Positions 1 to 13,245 of a stretch of 64,000 bases of DNA are shown here, in pieces. This DNA comes from Epiperipatus broadwayi (taxonomy: Eukaryota > Onychophora > Udeonychophora > Euonychophora > Peripatidae). Both the position numbers and the translations under genes were made by a program. Under the pieces are notes generated by a model, which worked only from the letters and a program-made list of their open reading frames with translations, searched no databases and was not told the origin of the DNA. Position 1 is the first letter of the stretch. Each line of letters opens with the position of its first letter. The stretch lies in contig JAQFVV010006509.1 in assembly GCA_028023455.1 (NCBI GenBank), positions 681,529-745,528 of the forward strand, in the 5' to 3' direction.

Positions 1-1359
1 GTAACATAGATGTTTATTTGGATTTTAAAATTGACAATTGTTTTTAAGTCATGATAATGGAAATGACTTTTAAAGTTTTTCAATGCAGTAAATTTAAAAG
101 ATAATATTCTAAACATCATAATAATGAAATATATTACTAATACAACTGACAGTATAGTGACTTTATTTTTTTGGTGTTTCAGTCTAGATAATTGTGACAA
201 AATAGTTTTAAATTACCCTATCATACTGCACTTAAAAAAGTAAATTTAAATAAAATTAGACTGTTGAAATTTAAAATATGACTGTTAAAATTAAGCAGTT
301 AAATTGAAGTGGGATAAGTATGATGATTCTTGTAAAAATAGAAAAAAAGAATAAAGAAATGAAGTCAGGAGTTAGTATCACCTTATTTATACTATTGGTC
401 ATATGACCATTTTACCAGAAAGTTTATTAACCTTTTAGCCTACAACCTCTTCTCTGATTATGTCAAATCATTGATTTATTTATCACTAGAAAAGATAGTT
501 AATAAAAAATAGTTAATTAATATTCAGCTTTACAATAAATCAATTTATTAGACCCTTGAAATTGATTAAAATCACTTTCTGGTTTCAACCAAACTAATCA
601 ATTAAAAATTACATCATGATAAAAATAAAAACATTACATAATTAAAGTTTATATTACATCTTTAATAAAGCAAATATTAATACAATTTAATATAATTATT
701 TATTACTCATAAAAAATCTAAACAAGTCTCAGAATAAGTTTAAAAATATTTAAGAATATTTGAAAATAAATAATATTAAATAATAATAATAATTATTCAT
801 TCATACAATATTCATTTATTCATTACATTAAATTTCTAACTTTAATTACTAGCTTTATTAAATCCTTTTCTAATTAAATTTGCCTTAAATATTTAGCTAG
901 AATATTATATGTTAACACTAGAATGATTTAAAATATTATAGCTTTAGTTTAGATACCAGAAAACCAAAAATAAAATTTGATCTGGTTTCTGAACTTTAAA
1001 ATTAATACAAGCTTTTTGAAACATTTTAACAGTTAGACTACAATTAATTTAACATTATTACCTTAAAAATACATTATTTTATTATTGATATTACCAGTTG
1101 CTTAAATATTTAAAAACTTTAGCATCTTAAATATTTATTTAAGTTAAAACTCTTACTATTTAGGCTGTATAAAATTTATTTTACAGTTGTTTAAAAGATA
1201 AAGTAGTGAGAAATAAGCTCTTATGTAAAATTATGGCATTATAAAATATTAGCAACAATTTATTCATATTAAAATTAAGCTACATCATTTTTTTAGGTGT
1301 TTTGGCACAAAAATTTGACTTAACATTTATCTTCTGTCAAAAAAAAAGCTGTAATCTAT
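1..1359. other. A/T-rich intergenic DNA
   Basis: I see no reading frame, repeat pair or RNA gene that I can support here. The stretch is A/T-rich with short A and T runs. Confidence 0.6.
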
Positions 1360-1382
1360 ATTTGGCCCTTGTGGGGCCAAAT
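1360..1382. repeat. 9-bp perfect inverted repeat (hairpin)
   Basis: ATTTGGCCC and its exact reverse complement flank a 5-base loop. It is G/C-rich for its surroundings and lies at the left edge of the C-depleted segment, so it may mark an element end, but no matching partner was found. Confidence 0.5.
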
Positions 1383-1404
1383 TGTTATAATGTTTAAAAA
1401 TTTT

Positions 1405-3165
1405 TTAAATTTAAAAAATATTTTAAATGTGTTTTATTATAAAAAAATTTTTTAAAAAAAGTAAATAAAATTTTGTGGGGGGTGTAGAAAATGTTGAGAG
1501 AGGTAAAAAAAAAAAAAAAGTTGGGAAAATAAAAAAAAATTAAAAAATAAATAAAAAAAAAAAAAAAAAAATTTTAATATATTTTTAAAATTTAAAAAAG
1601 TTTTTGATTGTTGGTTTGTATTTGTGTGAAAACGATGTTGTTGATATAGTGGAGTTTTTTAGTAAGTTGTGAATATTTTAAATTTTGTTATAAGATTTAA
1701 AGTTTTATGGTTCCGAGATAAAATAAAGATAATTAAGGAAAATTAATCTGATTTTAAATGCTGTAAAAAAATAAGAATAAAAATAGATAGGTTTATAAAA
1801 ATAATATTATAAAAGTAAAAGGAAATAAAGTAAGAAAGTATATTTTAAAAATGTTTAATGAATTTGAATAAATGATGAAGATTAATTTAAGAATTTAATA
1901 ATGTATAAATAATAAATATAAATGAGTTTATTTATTATTTTAAATTTGTATTGTTGGAAAATAGTAAATAAGTTGAAGTTGAGTTTAATTTAATCAAGTG
2001 GGGAGTTGATTCGGTATAAAAAAGGTTCAATTGTTGGAGGGAATTTGTTGTAAATTTTAAAGTAAAGGTGTTAGGGATAGCTAAGTAAAATTATAGGTTG
2101 AGTTTTTAAAAATTATAAGAGAGTGGTTTTAAATAATTTATAAAAAGTTTTACAGTAAATATGAGTGAATTAATTATAGTTTTATTGTCGTCTCTATCGA
2201 GCTCAATTTACTATCAAATAGTCATGAAGAATGTATAAGGATAAAATGTATTGGAGATTTTATACTAAAAATATAAAGTGGATTAATAGAGAATTATAGA
2301 TGGGTAAAAGAATATGTTGGAAGTGAATTTAAAGTGATTGTAATTAATTTTGATAAAATAGATATTTTAAATAAAGAAATTTCTTTTGAAGAAAGTATTT
2401 GAAATTATAAATCTAAGTATATATATCTTGGTAAAGATATGGTAAATAATAATGATTATATAAATATTTGTGGTAAAGTCTTTGTGGTTTAAAGTAAATT
2501 TGATAGTTTTAAAAGGAAATAAATTAGAAGTTTAATTGGAAGAAATCTATAAGTAAAATATTTATTATTAAAGTCTAGTGGTGAAGAAGAATTAAAAATT
2601 AATCTTACTAAATTATTTTGTTAAAAATAAATAAAATATGTGGATATAAGTCAATTTAAAATAATTAAATAAGACTTATAAACTATTGCTATAAAAAATA
2701 ATAATTAAAATAATTTGTTTAAAGAAATGAATGGATCATATAAAATTTAATTACTATTTTATTCTTATGGTGGAGTTTTTTTTTTTTTTATTTTTTTAAA
2801 AAAGAAAGAGCGTTCATTTTTATAAAAACTTTAAAGGATGTGGAAAAGGAAGAATGTGGGTGGTTGTGTAGGAAAAGAATTGGGGGAAGAGTGGTTTTTG
2901 ATATGTTTTTTTTAAAATAAATATTTAATTAATTATTGATTTGTAAAGATAGGAAAGGTATTTTTTAAAAATAAAATATTATATAAATTTATTGTAAGTT
3001 TTTTTTAATTATGTAATATTTTAAGAATAATTGGAGTGAAATGGATTGATAATTGAAGGGTGGGGGGGTTTGGAATTTATAATTGTGTTTGTTTTTTGTA
3101 ATGTGGGGGTTTATTAGTGGTTTTTGTGGTTGTTATTTGTTTTGTGGATAATAATATATATATTA
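1405..3165 (+). other. Segment with extreme G-over-C skew
   Basis: From about 1405 to 3165 the + strand is nearly devoid of C. By hand count 1621-2160 has 10 C in 540 bases, and 2821-3120 has 1 C against about 74 G. The depletion is not uniform: a short C-containing patch lies near 2187-2225. Flanking DNA does not show this bias. The bias begins after a 9-bp hairpin at 1360 and ends at the (TTA)n tract at 3176. It could reflect one-strand cytosine deamination, or origin from a strand-biased source such as an organelle or linear plasmid. Neither is proven. Confidence 0.7.
2157..2760 (+). pseudogene. Unassigned decayed reading frame in the C-depleted segment
   Basis: In one frame (codons starting at multiples of 3) consecutive open runs of 35, 41 and 29 codons (2169-2273, 2277-2399, 2403-2489) are separated by single stops, followed by runs of 9, 9 and 23 codons up to 2621. 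No frameshift is needed. The stops at 2166, 2274, 2400, 2490, 2520, 2550 and 2622 are all TAA or TGA, exactly what C-to-T change makes of CAA or CGA. The same frame can be followed weakly back to an ATG at 1635, with denser stops. The product is rich in Lys, Ile, Asn and Glu; I recognise no family. Alternatives are chance openness in low-C DNA, or a source that reads TAA as glutamine. I infer a relic of a coding sequence. Confidence 0.4.
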
Positions 3166-3173
3166 ATAGTCTG

Positions 3174-3349
<176 letters not shown>

Positions 3350-3386
3350 AAAAATAATAACAACAACAACAACAATATATATATAT

Positions 3387-5208
3387 TGAACTGGATACTT
3401 TATCCAATTCAAGGGTTCTATCATGTAAATTAAAAAAAAAGAAAAACCAAGTTTTATATGTGCAATAACACACATACTTATTTATTTTGAAATCTTATAT
3501 TTTTAATTCTCAGTTGATTTTAGTATAAAATATTTTTTTTATGATGCTTTTTTTTTTTAAATAATTAAATGCAAACAAAGTTTAATTAGTGCTCTTATAT
3601 GTATTTTATTTAAACTAAAAAAAAAATTAATGTTGATGTATTTTAAAGCTGAGATTTAGTTTTGTGTATATATATATATATAATCATTTTTGTAAGATAA
3701 AGCCCTGTAAGATATTGTTTTTCTAATTAAGATTGAGCGGGAGATAGAGATTTACCATGGTTGAAAATACAAAAAAAGATTGTGTGTGAAATAACAAAGG
3801 ACATAAATAGCTGGCTTATTCAGCTTCTAATTATTGAGGATCAAGCCAGATTTTAGCTGTTATTGAACTGTTGCATTGTGAAAGTGACTAAATTTTTTTT
3901 TTGATAATGGTACCATGGGAACCACCAAGTTGAATTTCTGTTGACTGACAATAACTCTACTTGCCATGATAATAACAGTCATTCAGATGCCATGCCTGTA
4001 ATATACACCACAAAGAATCTCCACAATATGATGGGCTGAGCCTTTCCAAAGATGAACCTCTGGAGCTACAAATTGTGGCTTCAATCATGACCTAACTAAC
4101 TGTCAAGTCCAGAGTGGATTCTGATAATGTCTCCAGACTTCTGAACCTGTAGTAAATGACAGCTGTTGTAGAGGATTCTATAAACTGAACTTTGTGTGAA
4201 CAACAGAAATTAATATTATCTCGAGGTAACTTACCTTTCCATATGAAAATCAGGGCTAAATCTCTAATTAAGTCTCTCACAAATCTCAGCTTAATCTTAA
4301 AAAGAAATTATATTTATGATGTGTAATTTATCAACTTAAATATTAATGTATTTTTTTATTTTACATTACAATCTTTAGTAGCAATATTTTCAATCTTAAA
4401 ATGAGAGTGTAGGGCGAGTGATATTTTATATGCTTAATAATTTGTCAGTTTTATGATTAACCTTCATTAAATGCTCAGACCGACCTTAGTAGTTTTCTTT
4501 TATTTTTGTTTGTTTCTTTGCTTTGGCATTAAACTAAATCAAACTTGGCTTTGGCTAGCGATTTATAGGATATATGATTTATTTAATTTTTTTGGTAGAG
4601 ATTTATTTGCTATAATTCAGATTATGTAGTTCATGTTTCTTTCTTGGGTGAGACTAACCTTGGCTCATTTCAATGTACTTGTCCATGAGAGTTTTGCAGA
4701 ATTATGACATTCTTGGTTCTGACATTTCTTTTCTGGACTAAGAAAAGCTCTTCTGCACTGTCCCATTATTCTCCACAAACATCCATCTTACTAAATCTCT
4801 ATAGGGAAGAGGGAATTGGTTGGGTGATCCACTAGCAGAAAGATATAAGCCATTATTGTGTTATAGATAAGAAATGAACCTGTCTGCCTGGGTATTTAAT
4901 GTAGTACTGCTCGCATACACTCAATGTTAAGATCTGCTAAGTAAATGTAGATCAAGTTTCCTGTTTATTTTGTTATTATGTTTAATAAATTTAAACAGTT
5001 CTTATAAGTATTTTGGCTGATGTTTGTCTCAGTGTTTTCTCAATTGTCTGAACCACATTAATTAGCTTTTGCTCTCCCTGGGTTAGTCCGGCACATTCAT
5101 GTTCATATATCCTGCACACCCTTAAAAATAAATGTCTAGTTTCGATTGTCAGACTAGTGGCGCCCTCATGGTCAGGATATATAAAACTAAAATTTTTCGT
5201 CCGGCACA
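3387..5208 (+). repeat. 5' LTR of Gypsy element 1
   Basis: It aligns along its length with 10564-12490. The ends are TG...CA, with identical first and last motifs in both copies. At about 1.8 kb it is long for a Gypsy LTR. Its internal (TA)n tract, near 3667-3682, is short compared with the 3' copy. Confidence 0.92.
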
Positions 5209-5865
5209 TAATACAGTAATTTTAGCGCAACCAATGCGGGCCTTCGATTTTAAATCCCACATGAGATTTTGTTCGGACAATTGAGGAATATTTCAGTGTT
5301 GGAGGTAAAGATTCAGTAGGTAGGAATCAATTTGTGTTAAATGGTAGAAAGCAGTTTGGAGTAGGGGGTTCATCTATTCAATATGAATAATTAATATATG
5401 GTTAATTAAACAGCGTTCTTTAGAATTATTACTGAATGGACGGGTCAGACAAAAAGATATTAAGAAGTTATATATTTATTTTGTTTCTTTGTTTATTAAA
5501 AAAAAAAAGTTATTAGTTCTACATTCGTAAAATAATAAAAAAAAAACAAAGAGTTTGGGTTCGCATTTTAGAAATAACAAAATATAAACAATTTTTTTTT
5601 AAAGTTAAAATTAGCTGTTACGTTCATAAAAAAAAAAGCAAGCAAAGAGTTTAGGTTCACGGTTAAGGAAAAAGTAAACAGTTTAACTTTTGTGCTTTAA
5701 ATATATATATATATATATATACTGCTATTTATATATATATATATATATATATAATAAATAGCAGTTGAAGATTAAAAAAATAAATAAATTTCATAAATAG
5801 ACAGAAGTTGTGTTGGGAATTTAAATAAAGTTAGAGAAGAGGCTGAAAATAGACTAGCTAGCATC
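5209..5865 (+). other. Gypsy 1 5' leader with (AT)n stem-loop
   Basis: Untranslated stretch between the LTR and gag. It contains an 11-bp inverted repeat (5721-5731 with 5755-5765) that encloses an (AT)n tract, next to another (AT)n run at about 5701-5720. No gene seen. Confidence 0.6.
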
Positions 5866-6480
5866 ATGGATGAAATAGATTGGCAAATAAAATCTTTTAT
5901 GGCTGATATTTGGGAAAGCCCATTAGAGCATTTGGAGAGCCTGCAAGAGATGTTTCGATGTCATAATTGGCAGGAGACTGAGCAAGTGGCAATTGCATGC
6001 CATTATTTATGAGGAATGGCTGAGGATTGGTGGCATATCTTAAAGATCAAGCCACAGACTATTTGGGATTACAGATGCAAATTATTGCACCCTTTTTGGA
6101 GTGAAAAAAAGCAATATCATATCTTCATCAATATATCACAAGAAAGATATATTAGGGGTAATGGAGAAACTTACACCCAGTTTTTCTGCAAACAAGCAGC
6201 AAGGCTGAAGTCATTGATAGCTTTCTCCTTGACTGAGAGGCTGATATGCTGAATAGTATTGGGCAATATGCCAAAGGATATACAGCAGATCATGTTGTGC
6301 AGTAGCAACATTCACTTGGAAGAAATGATTAAACTGCTAAATGAAATTGAACATAATCAGGTCCAAGAAGAAGTGGAGAAAAGAACAATGCAGGGAAATC
6401 AGATAATTTCAATAAAAAAAGGTCAAAAGAGTCAATTATCAGCTCCAATTAAAAAAGTAAAGAAAGCCATAGGACTGTAG
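5866..6480 (+). pseudogene. gag: Gypsy 1 gag-like protein, with in-frame stops
   Basis: Gag would form the nucleoprotein particle that packages the element RNA. The frame starts at an ATG (5866) and runs in one phase to TAG at 6478, broken by TGA at 6010 and 6250. The segment after the first stop has the GMAEDWW motif, the Gly-x-Ala-x-x-Trp-Trp signature of retrotransposon gag (capsid) domains, and later KPQTIWDY and LLHPFW. The minus-strand element 2 has the same layout (GMARNWW, LMHTFW). I see no CCHC zinc knuckle. Pol follows in another phase. Homology to gag is solid; function is lost. Confidence 0.8.
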
Positions 6481-6485
6481 CTAAG

Positions 6486-6767
6486 GTGATGGTGGATCAA
6501 GAAAAACCAGCATGGAATGGAGCTATGCAGACTTGCCCACTTGTCAGTATAAAGACTGGAGACATCATTACAGAAGCATTGGTTGATTCAGGAAGTCAAA
6601 TTCCATTGCTCTCTAGTAAGTTTTATGTGAAAATAAAGAAAGACCAGCCACATTTGTATACACTGTCAATAAAAAGAATGCAGGTGACACTGGCCAATGG
6701 CAAGAAGGTAAATATTGAAACCAAACAGGTGTGGTTACATTTGCATCTGGGTAACATAGAGTTAGAC
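6486..6767 (+). pseudogene. pol: Gypsy 1 protease, N-terminal part (cut by hAT insertion)
   Basis: The retroelement aspartic protease cleaves the Gag-Pol polyprotein. The active-site motif ALVDSGSQ (Asp-Ser-Gly) lies about 35 codons in, followed by a hydrophobic strand and VTLANGK, the usual order in Ty3/Gypsy proteases. The reading frame runs into the hAT element at 6768 and resumes at 7644, where VIIGTDFL, the second conserved protease motif, appears. The pre-insertion protease was therefore contiguous. The 876 bp between the motifs is exactly the hAT element plus one 8-bp duplication. Confidence 0.85.
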
Positions 6768-7635
6768 CAGGGATGCCCAACCCATAGCTCGCGAGTCACA
6801 TGTGGCTTGCGTAACTGTTTAATGTGGCTCGAATTGCACTCTTCAAAAAAATTGATAAAATATTTTATGTTCCTTGATGGCACATGCACACACTAAAAAA
6901 TAAACATTTTTACAATACAAACAATAATGATATGCAGTGTCAGGTTTCACATTAAATAAAATATATTTTTCCTGTAATTGTAATTTATATGTATGTTACC
7001 AAATTTTTAATAAATAAAATGTATTTACACTTTTTTTTCTTTTTAACATATTACACCATTTTTTTTTTTGCTGTATACGTTTGGTTTGGTGCTATATATA
7101 TATATTGTGTTTAGTGCTCTTGTATATATTGTTGTTTTTATCGAGAAAGATCCTTGTAGACGTTTGGTTTGGTGCTGTATATATATTGTGTTTAGTGCTG
7201 GAAATAGTTTTTATTGAGATAGATCCATGTACACGTATATATTTTGCTGTATATATCGATGTTTAGTGCTGTAAACAGTTGTTTTTATCCGTGTACACGT
7301 ATATATTTTGCTGTATATATATATATTGATGTTTAGTGCTGTAAATAGTTGTTTTTATCGAGATAGATTCGTGTACACATATATATTTTGCTGTATATAT
7401 TGATGTTTTCATCGAGAAAGATCCGTGTACACGTTATTTTGGCCACATTAGAAACGGCGGATTGATACCAATGTGAATAGGCCATCCCCCCCACCCATCT
7501 CCTTACATTGCAGGTTTAGTACCCAAGTACCATGTTTATAAATGTAATATGAAAAATGTAATATATAATTGTGGCTCCCCAAATTTTTTTAAATTCTCAA
7601 CTGGCTCGCATCAAGTTAAAGGTTGGGCACCACTG
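6768..7635. mobile_element. Non-autonomous hAT element inserted in Gypsy 1
   Basis: Ends are CAGGGATGCCCAACC and, reverse-complemented, CAGTGGTGCCCAACC. These hAT-type termini differ at a few positions. It is flanked by a perfect 8-bp duplication agttagac (6760-6767 and 7636-7643), the size hAT transposases make. Regions just inside both ends repeat a GGCTCGC-type motif. At 868 bp it encodes no transposase, so it must have been mobilised in trans. It was inserted after Gypsy 1 and carries an internal minisatellite. Confidence 0.92.
7074..7440 (+). repeat. Minisatellite inside the hAT element
   Basis: About five imperfect copies of a roughly 60-80 bp unit, built from a TTGTTTTTATCGAGA-like block, a GTGTACACG block, an (AT)n block and TGTTTAGTGCTGTA. 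Unit length varies with the (AT)n part. Confidence 0.8.
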
Positions 7636-7643
7636 AGTTAGAC

Positions 7644-8896
7644 CATGTCTTTTTGATAATGCGTGGTCTCATACAAGATGTTATAATTGGGACAGATTTT
7701 TTGTACAGGCATAAATGTGTTTTGGATTATGATAAATGTTTATTTCTTTGCCAAGAAGTTTTGATGCCATTTGAAGGGCTAAAGAGTATTAAACTTCAGG
7801 TACCGTGTGTTCAGCAAGTGAGGGATACCGTGGAAATGCAAAATAAAGTGTCACAATCCATTTTAAAAGGAATGGAAGAACAACACCTTCTAATGGAACT
7901 GTTGAGGGAGTTCTATTCAGTTTTTTTGAATAGGCCTAAGATCATTGAAGGGTATGTGCATCGCATTCAAGTTAAGGATGAAAGCCATTTCCAGAGTCAT
8001 TCATATCCCATTCTGTTTCAATATAAGGCTGAAGTAGATCTTCAAATACAGCAAATAATTGAATGGGGAGTTATTGAAAAGCATACATCTCTGTATGTTA
8101 ACCCATTAGTAGTGGTAAAGAAAAAAGATGGATCTGTCAGAATATGTTTGGATGCCCAGCGGTTAAATGACATTACCGTTCCTGAAAGAAACATTCCACC
8201 TACAATAACAGAACTTTTCTCAAAATTTCAAGGGAAAACCATTTTTCTACATTGGACTTGACATCCAGTTATTGGCAGATCCCTCTACATCCATTTGACC
8301 ACAAATATACTGCTTTCCGCTATGAAGGGCATGCGTTTGCATTTACGCGTATGCCTTTTGGATTAATTAATAGTGGTTCAGGACTTCTAAAGTGTTTGGA
8401 TCAAGTGTTATCAGACAAAATCAAGAGTCTGATTGTGATATATATGGATGACATAGTCATCGCATCTAAAAATATGGAAGAACATATGGAACACTTGAAA
8501 ATGTTCTTAATGGAGTGTTACCAGAAAAACATTACCATCAATTTACAAAAAAGTTGCCTGGTCCAGGAGGAGGTTACATTTTTAGGCTTTTTAATTGGGA
8601 AAGAGGGTATTAAACCTCATCCAGAGAAACTAACAGCGATACAACATTTTCCCACACCCACTAATTGGCGTCAGGTATGGTCTTTTTTGGGATTATGCAA
8701 TTTTTATCATAAATTCTATGAAAATTTTGCATTAGATGCTGCAAATTTGATTCAGTTATTGACAAAAGACCAAAAATGGGTATGGGAGTACAAACAGGAG
8801 CAGGAATTTCAACACATTAAAAACAAGTTCTTGGAACAAGTGGTTCTAGCCTACCCTGACTTTCACAAACTTTTAAGTTCAGACCGACAGCAGTGA
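7644..8896 (+). pseudogene. pol: Gypsy 1 protease C-terminus and reverse transcriptase
   Basis: The frame after the hAT insertion begins with the protease motif VIIGTDFL and continues into the reverse transcriptase that copies the element RNA into DNA. RT landmarks in order are VRICLDAQRLN, then LDLTSSYWQIPL (motif A aspartate), FTRMPFGLINSGS (motif B), IYMDDIVIAS (motif C, catalytic Asp-Asp intact), and TFLGFLIG with LGLCNFYHKF near the thumb/connection. A TGA and frame change at 8252-8261 split RT inside motif A, so the catalytic domain cannot be made in one piece. The upstream half runs to 8261 and the downstream half from 8252 to the stop at 8894. Confidence 0.92.
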
Positions 8897-9257
8897 GCAA
8901 GGGCTTGGAGTCGTGTTATTTCAAGTGGACAAACAAAAACGTCACAGAGTGTAGTATTTTTGTAGCCACAAGCTAAAAGGGGTGGAAAATAATTACACGA
9001 CAACAGAAAAGGAATCTTTGGCCATTGTTTGGGCTTTCAGTAAATTCAAACAATGCCTGCTTGGGTCAGAGATTGTTGTAATTACGGATCATAAGAGCTT
9101 GAAATTTCTTAATAGCAGTTACTTATCAAATGATCAATTGATACGTTGGAGTCTTACACTACAGAAATTTCAATATAAAGTTCTATATTGGAAAGGAAAA
9201 TATTGTGGTGGATATTTTGAGTTGCCATCCCGTAGATATGACACCACATCATCTTGA
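8897..9257 (+). pseudogene. pol: Gypsy 1 RNase H domain, degraded
   Basis: RNase H removes the RNA template after reverse transcription. TEKESLAIVWA (catalytic Glu helix) and VITDHKSLKFL (catalytic Asp) are clear at 8997-9107. The first catalytic block (a DASxxGxG-like motif) near 8880 is interrupted by stop and frame changes. Another frame overlaps from 9205 and carries the linker toward integrase. Confidence 0.88.
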
Positions 9258-10395
9258 TCCCAACAATCTAAGTATTGCAGCATTCACATTGACCATATAT
9301 GAATCCATAGAGCAACAATTACTAAGGCTATCTGAAATACAGGAGACCAGCCCAGAGTATGCACAAATCATGACATATAAGAAAGGAATAGGAAATTCAG
9401 ACCCCAGTGACACAGCAACATTGCAAAAATATGAAGCCTATGCAATAAAAGATGGTGTATTGCAATACAGAGTCACCACAGAATAAGACTCATGTAGAAT
9501 TCTTATACCCCAAACACTCAGGAACAAACTTATAGAGTATATAAATTGCCTTTATGGACACTATGGACCACGTAAAGTAGAACATGCTCAGGGAAGTATT
9601 TTACTGGCCAAGTTTATATTCAAATGTTGTATCAGTTTTGGGAAAATGCCATGTGTGTTCACAAACTAAATATGTAAATAAGAGATTTACTGGGATCTTG
9701 CAGCCTATTTTAGCACACAACCCTAATGAATTGTTGGCCATAGATTTTTATGGGCCTTTAAATGCCTATAAACGATACTGATATTTAATCGTAATGTACG
9801 ACATATTTTCTAAGTATGTAACTGCATATCTGGACACCCTTTAAATCTCACCACTGGAAAAAGTGGATTCAGCAACAGGAATTCAGCAAGTATTAACATC
9901 TATTTGTAATCTTCAATCGAATCCTTGTGAGAGAGACATGAGAAAGTTAAACCATTTATTTCAGCTTTATGTCAGCAAAAATCACTATGGATGGGTGAAT
10001 CAGACGGGAAATATCACTAACTACATAAATTGGACACAGAATGAATCTACAGGGTTTGCCCCCATCAGATTACATTTTGGACAGAATTATCCAATGCTGA
10101 TAAAGGCTCCCTTGCCTGTAGATCAGGAGAAAATTGATAAAGAAATGGATAAAAGAAAGGCTCGAATAAAGTTGAAACATATGGCTGAAGTACGCATAAA
10201 GTGGGGAAATCCATGACCATGTATATTCGAGGGAGGGTCTTGGTTTTTGTATGAAAACCTCATGTCAGCAATATAAAAAATTTTTCCCAGTATATGAGGG
10301 ACTCTTCACTATACAAAAGAAAAGTGGTCTGAATGCCTTTGTATTGGAAGATGAGCGAGGGGTTTATGGATCTTATAATGCATGAAGCCTTAGGC
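9258..10395 (+). pseudogene. pol: Gypsy 1 integrase, internally deleted
   Basis: Integrase inserts the DNA copy. The linker (to 9486) precedes an HHCC zinc-binding region split over frames: YGHYG near 9555, then FYWPSLYSNV and CHVCSQTK (9599-9670). The core begins with LLAIDFYGPL (first catalytic Asp, about 9735), then MYDIFSKYV. After 9862 the frame jumps straight to GIQQVLTSICNLQSNPCER, so the block holding the second catalytic Asp (SDHGTPF in element 2) is missing. The catalytic Glu in NPCER is present. The C-terminal part runs to about 10216 and in broken frames to 10395. Not functional. Confidence 0.88.
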
Positions 10396-10563
10396 CAGCC
10401 ACCTAAAATATAGGAGGTACACTTAAGGAATTGATCTCAGGGCAAATGTTCAGCCAGCGGGAGGGGATTTAAAAGTTTTAAATGTTGGGGTTTAAAGTTT
10501 GAAAAAAAAAAGAAATAGCAATTAGATGCTTTTATTTTTTTTTTGTTGGCATGAAGGGGCAGT

Positions 10564-12490
<1,927 letters not shown>

Positions 12491-12494
12491 ATAT

Positions 12495-13245
12495 ATATAT
12501 ATATATATTAATGTCTATGAATACATTTTATAACAGTCAAAAATGCAATGAATAACTTAAGTCTGCATTTGGAGTTTTCTTAACATTTTCCAATACAAGT
12601 GGCTGGGATATAATTGAAAAAGATCTTCAAGATATTTATTATTAATTAATATAACATTTGGCCTCCAGTTATAAGTGATTAATAGACTGCATTTGAGCTT
12701 GTTTTTTTTAGTTGCCTTTATTTTTAAATAATCAAACATATAAAAGCATGAAAATAAATCCCTAGTCATAAGTTATTATGAGACTTTCAAGACCTCACCA
12801 ATTGTAGAGAACCAAGCAAATCTCAGGTTCAAAAACTTTTAATTTATTTCTATGACTACAATTTTTTTAAAGTGCAACATATAAGTTTATCATGATGCTT
12901 TAAGCAAATGATATTACAATAATTTTTGCAAAAATTCTAATAATAGATAGTGGCATAATCAGATTCTTTTATTGCTGGTTCAGAATAACTTTTGCCAATA
13001 ATCTCTCTGGACTCATAAAACTTGCATTTGGTTCACAATCAATAATATTTTTTACAAAATATTTCATAAATTAAAAAAAAAACTCGCTTTGTTTTTGGAA
13101 GTTTTATTCACAAAAAAAATCACTTTAAAGGAAAAAGCAAATATATTTATTTAAATTAGAATAAAAGTTAAAAGAAAAGACTTAAGTAGCTACTACAAGT
13201 CAAAAGATTTACCAGGAAGTTTGTTGATAAGTTTCTACTTACTAT
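12495..13245. other. Intergenic, no feature seen
   Basis: A/T-rich DNA between Gypsy 1 and the pogo-like relic. The short open frame on the - strand (12557-12769) has no recognisable domain. Confidence 0.5.

Noticed and set aside
1405-3165. Mitochondrial insertion as explanation of the skew
   Set aside because: I recognise no mitochondrial protein, rRNA or tRNA in the segment; kept only as a possibility to test.
5155-5175. TGGCGCCC as a possible primer-binding site
   Set aside because: It lies inside the LTR and is present in both LTR copies, not just after the 5' LTR.
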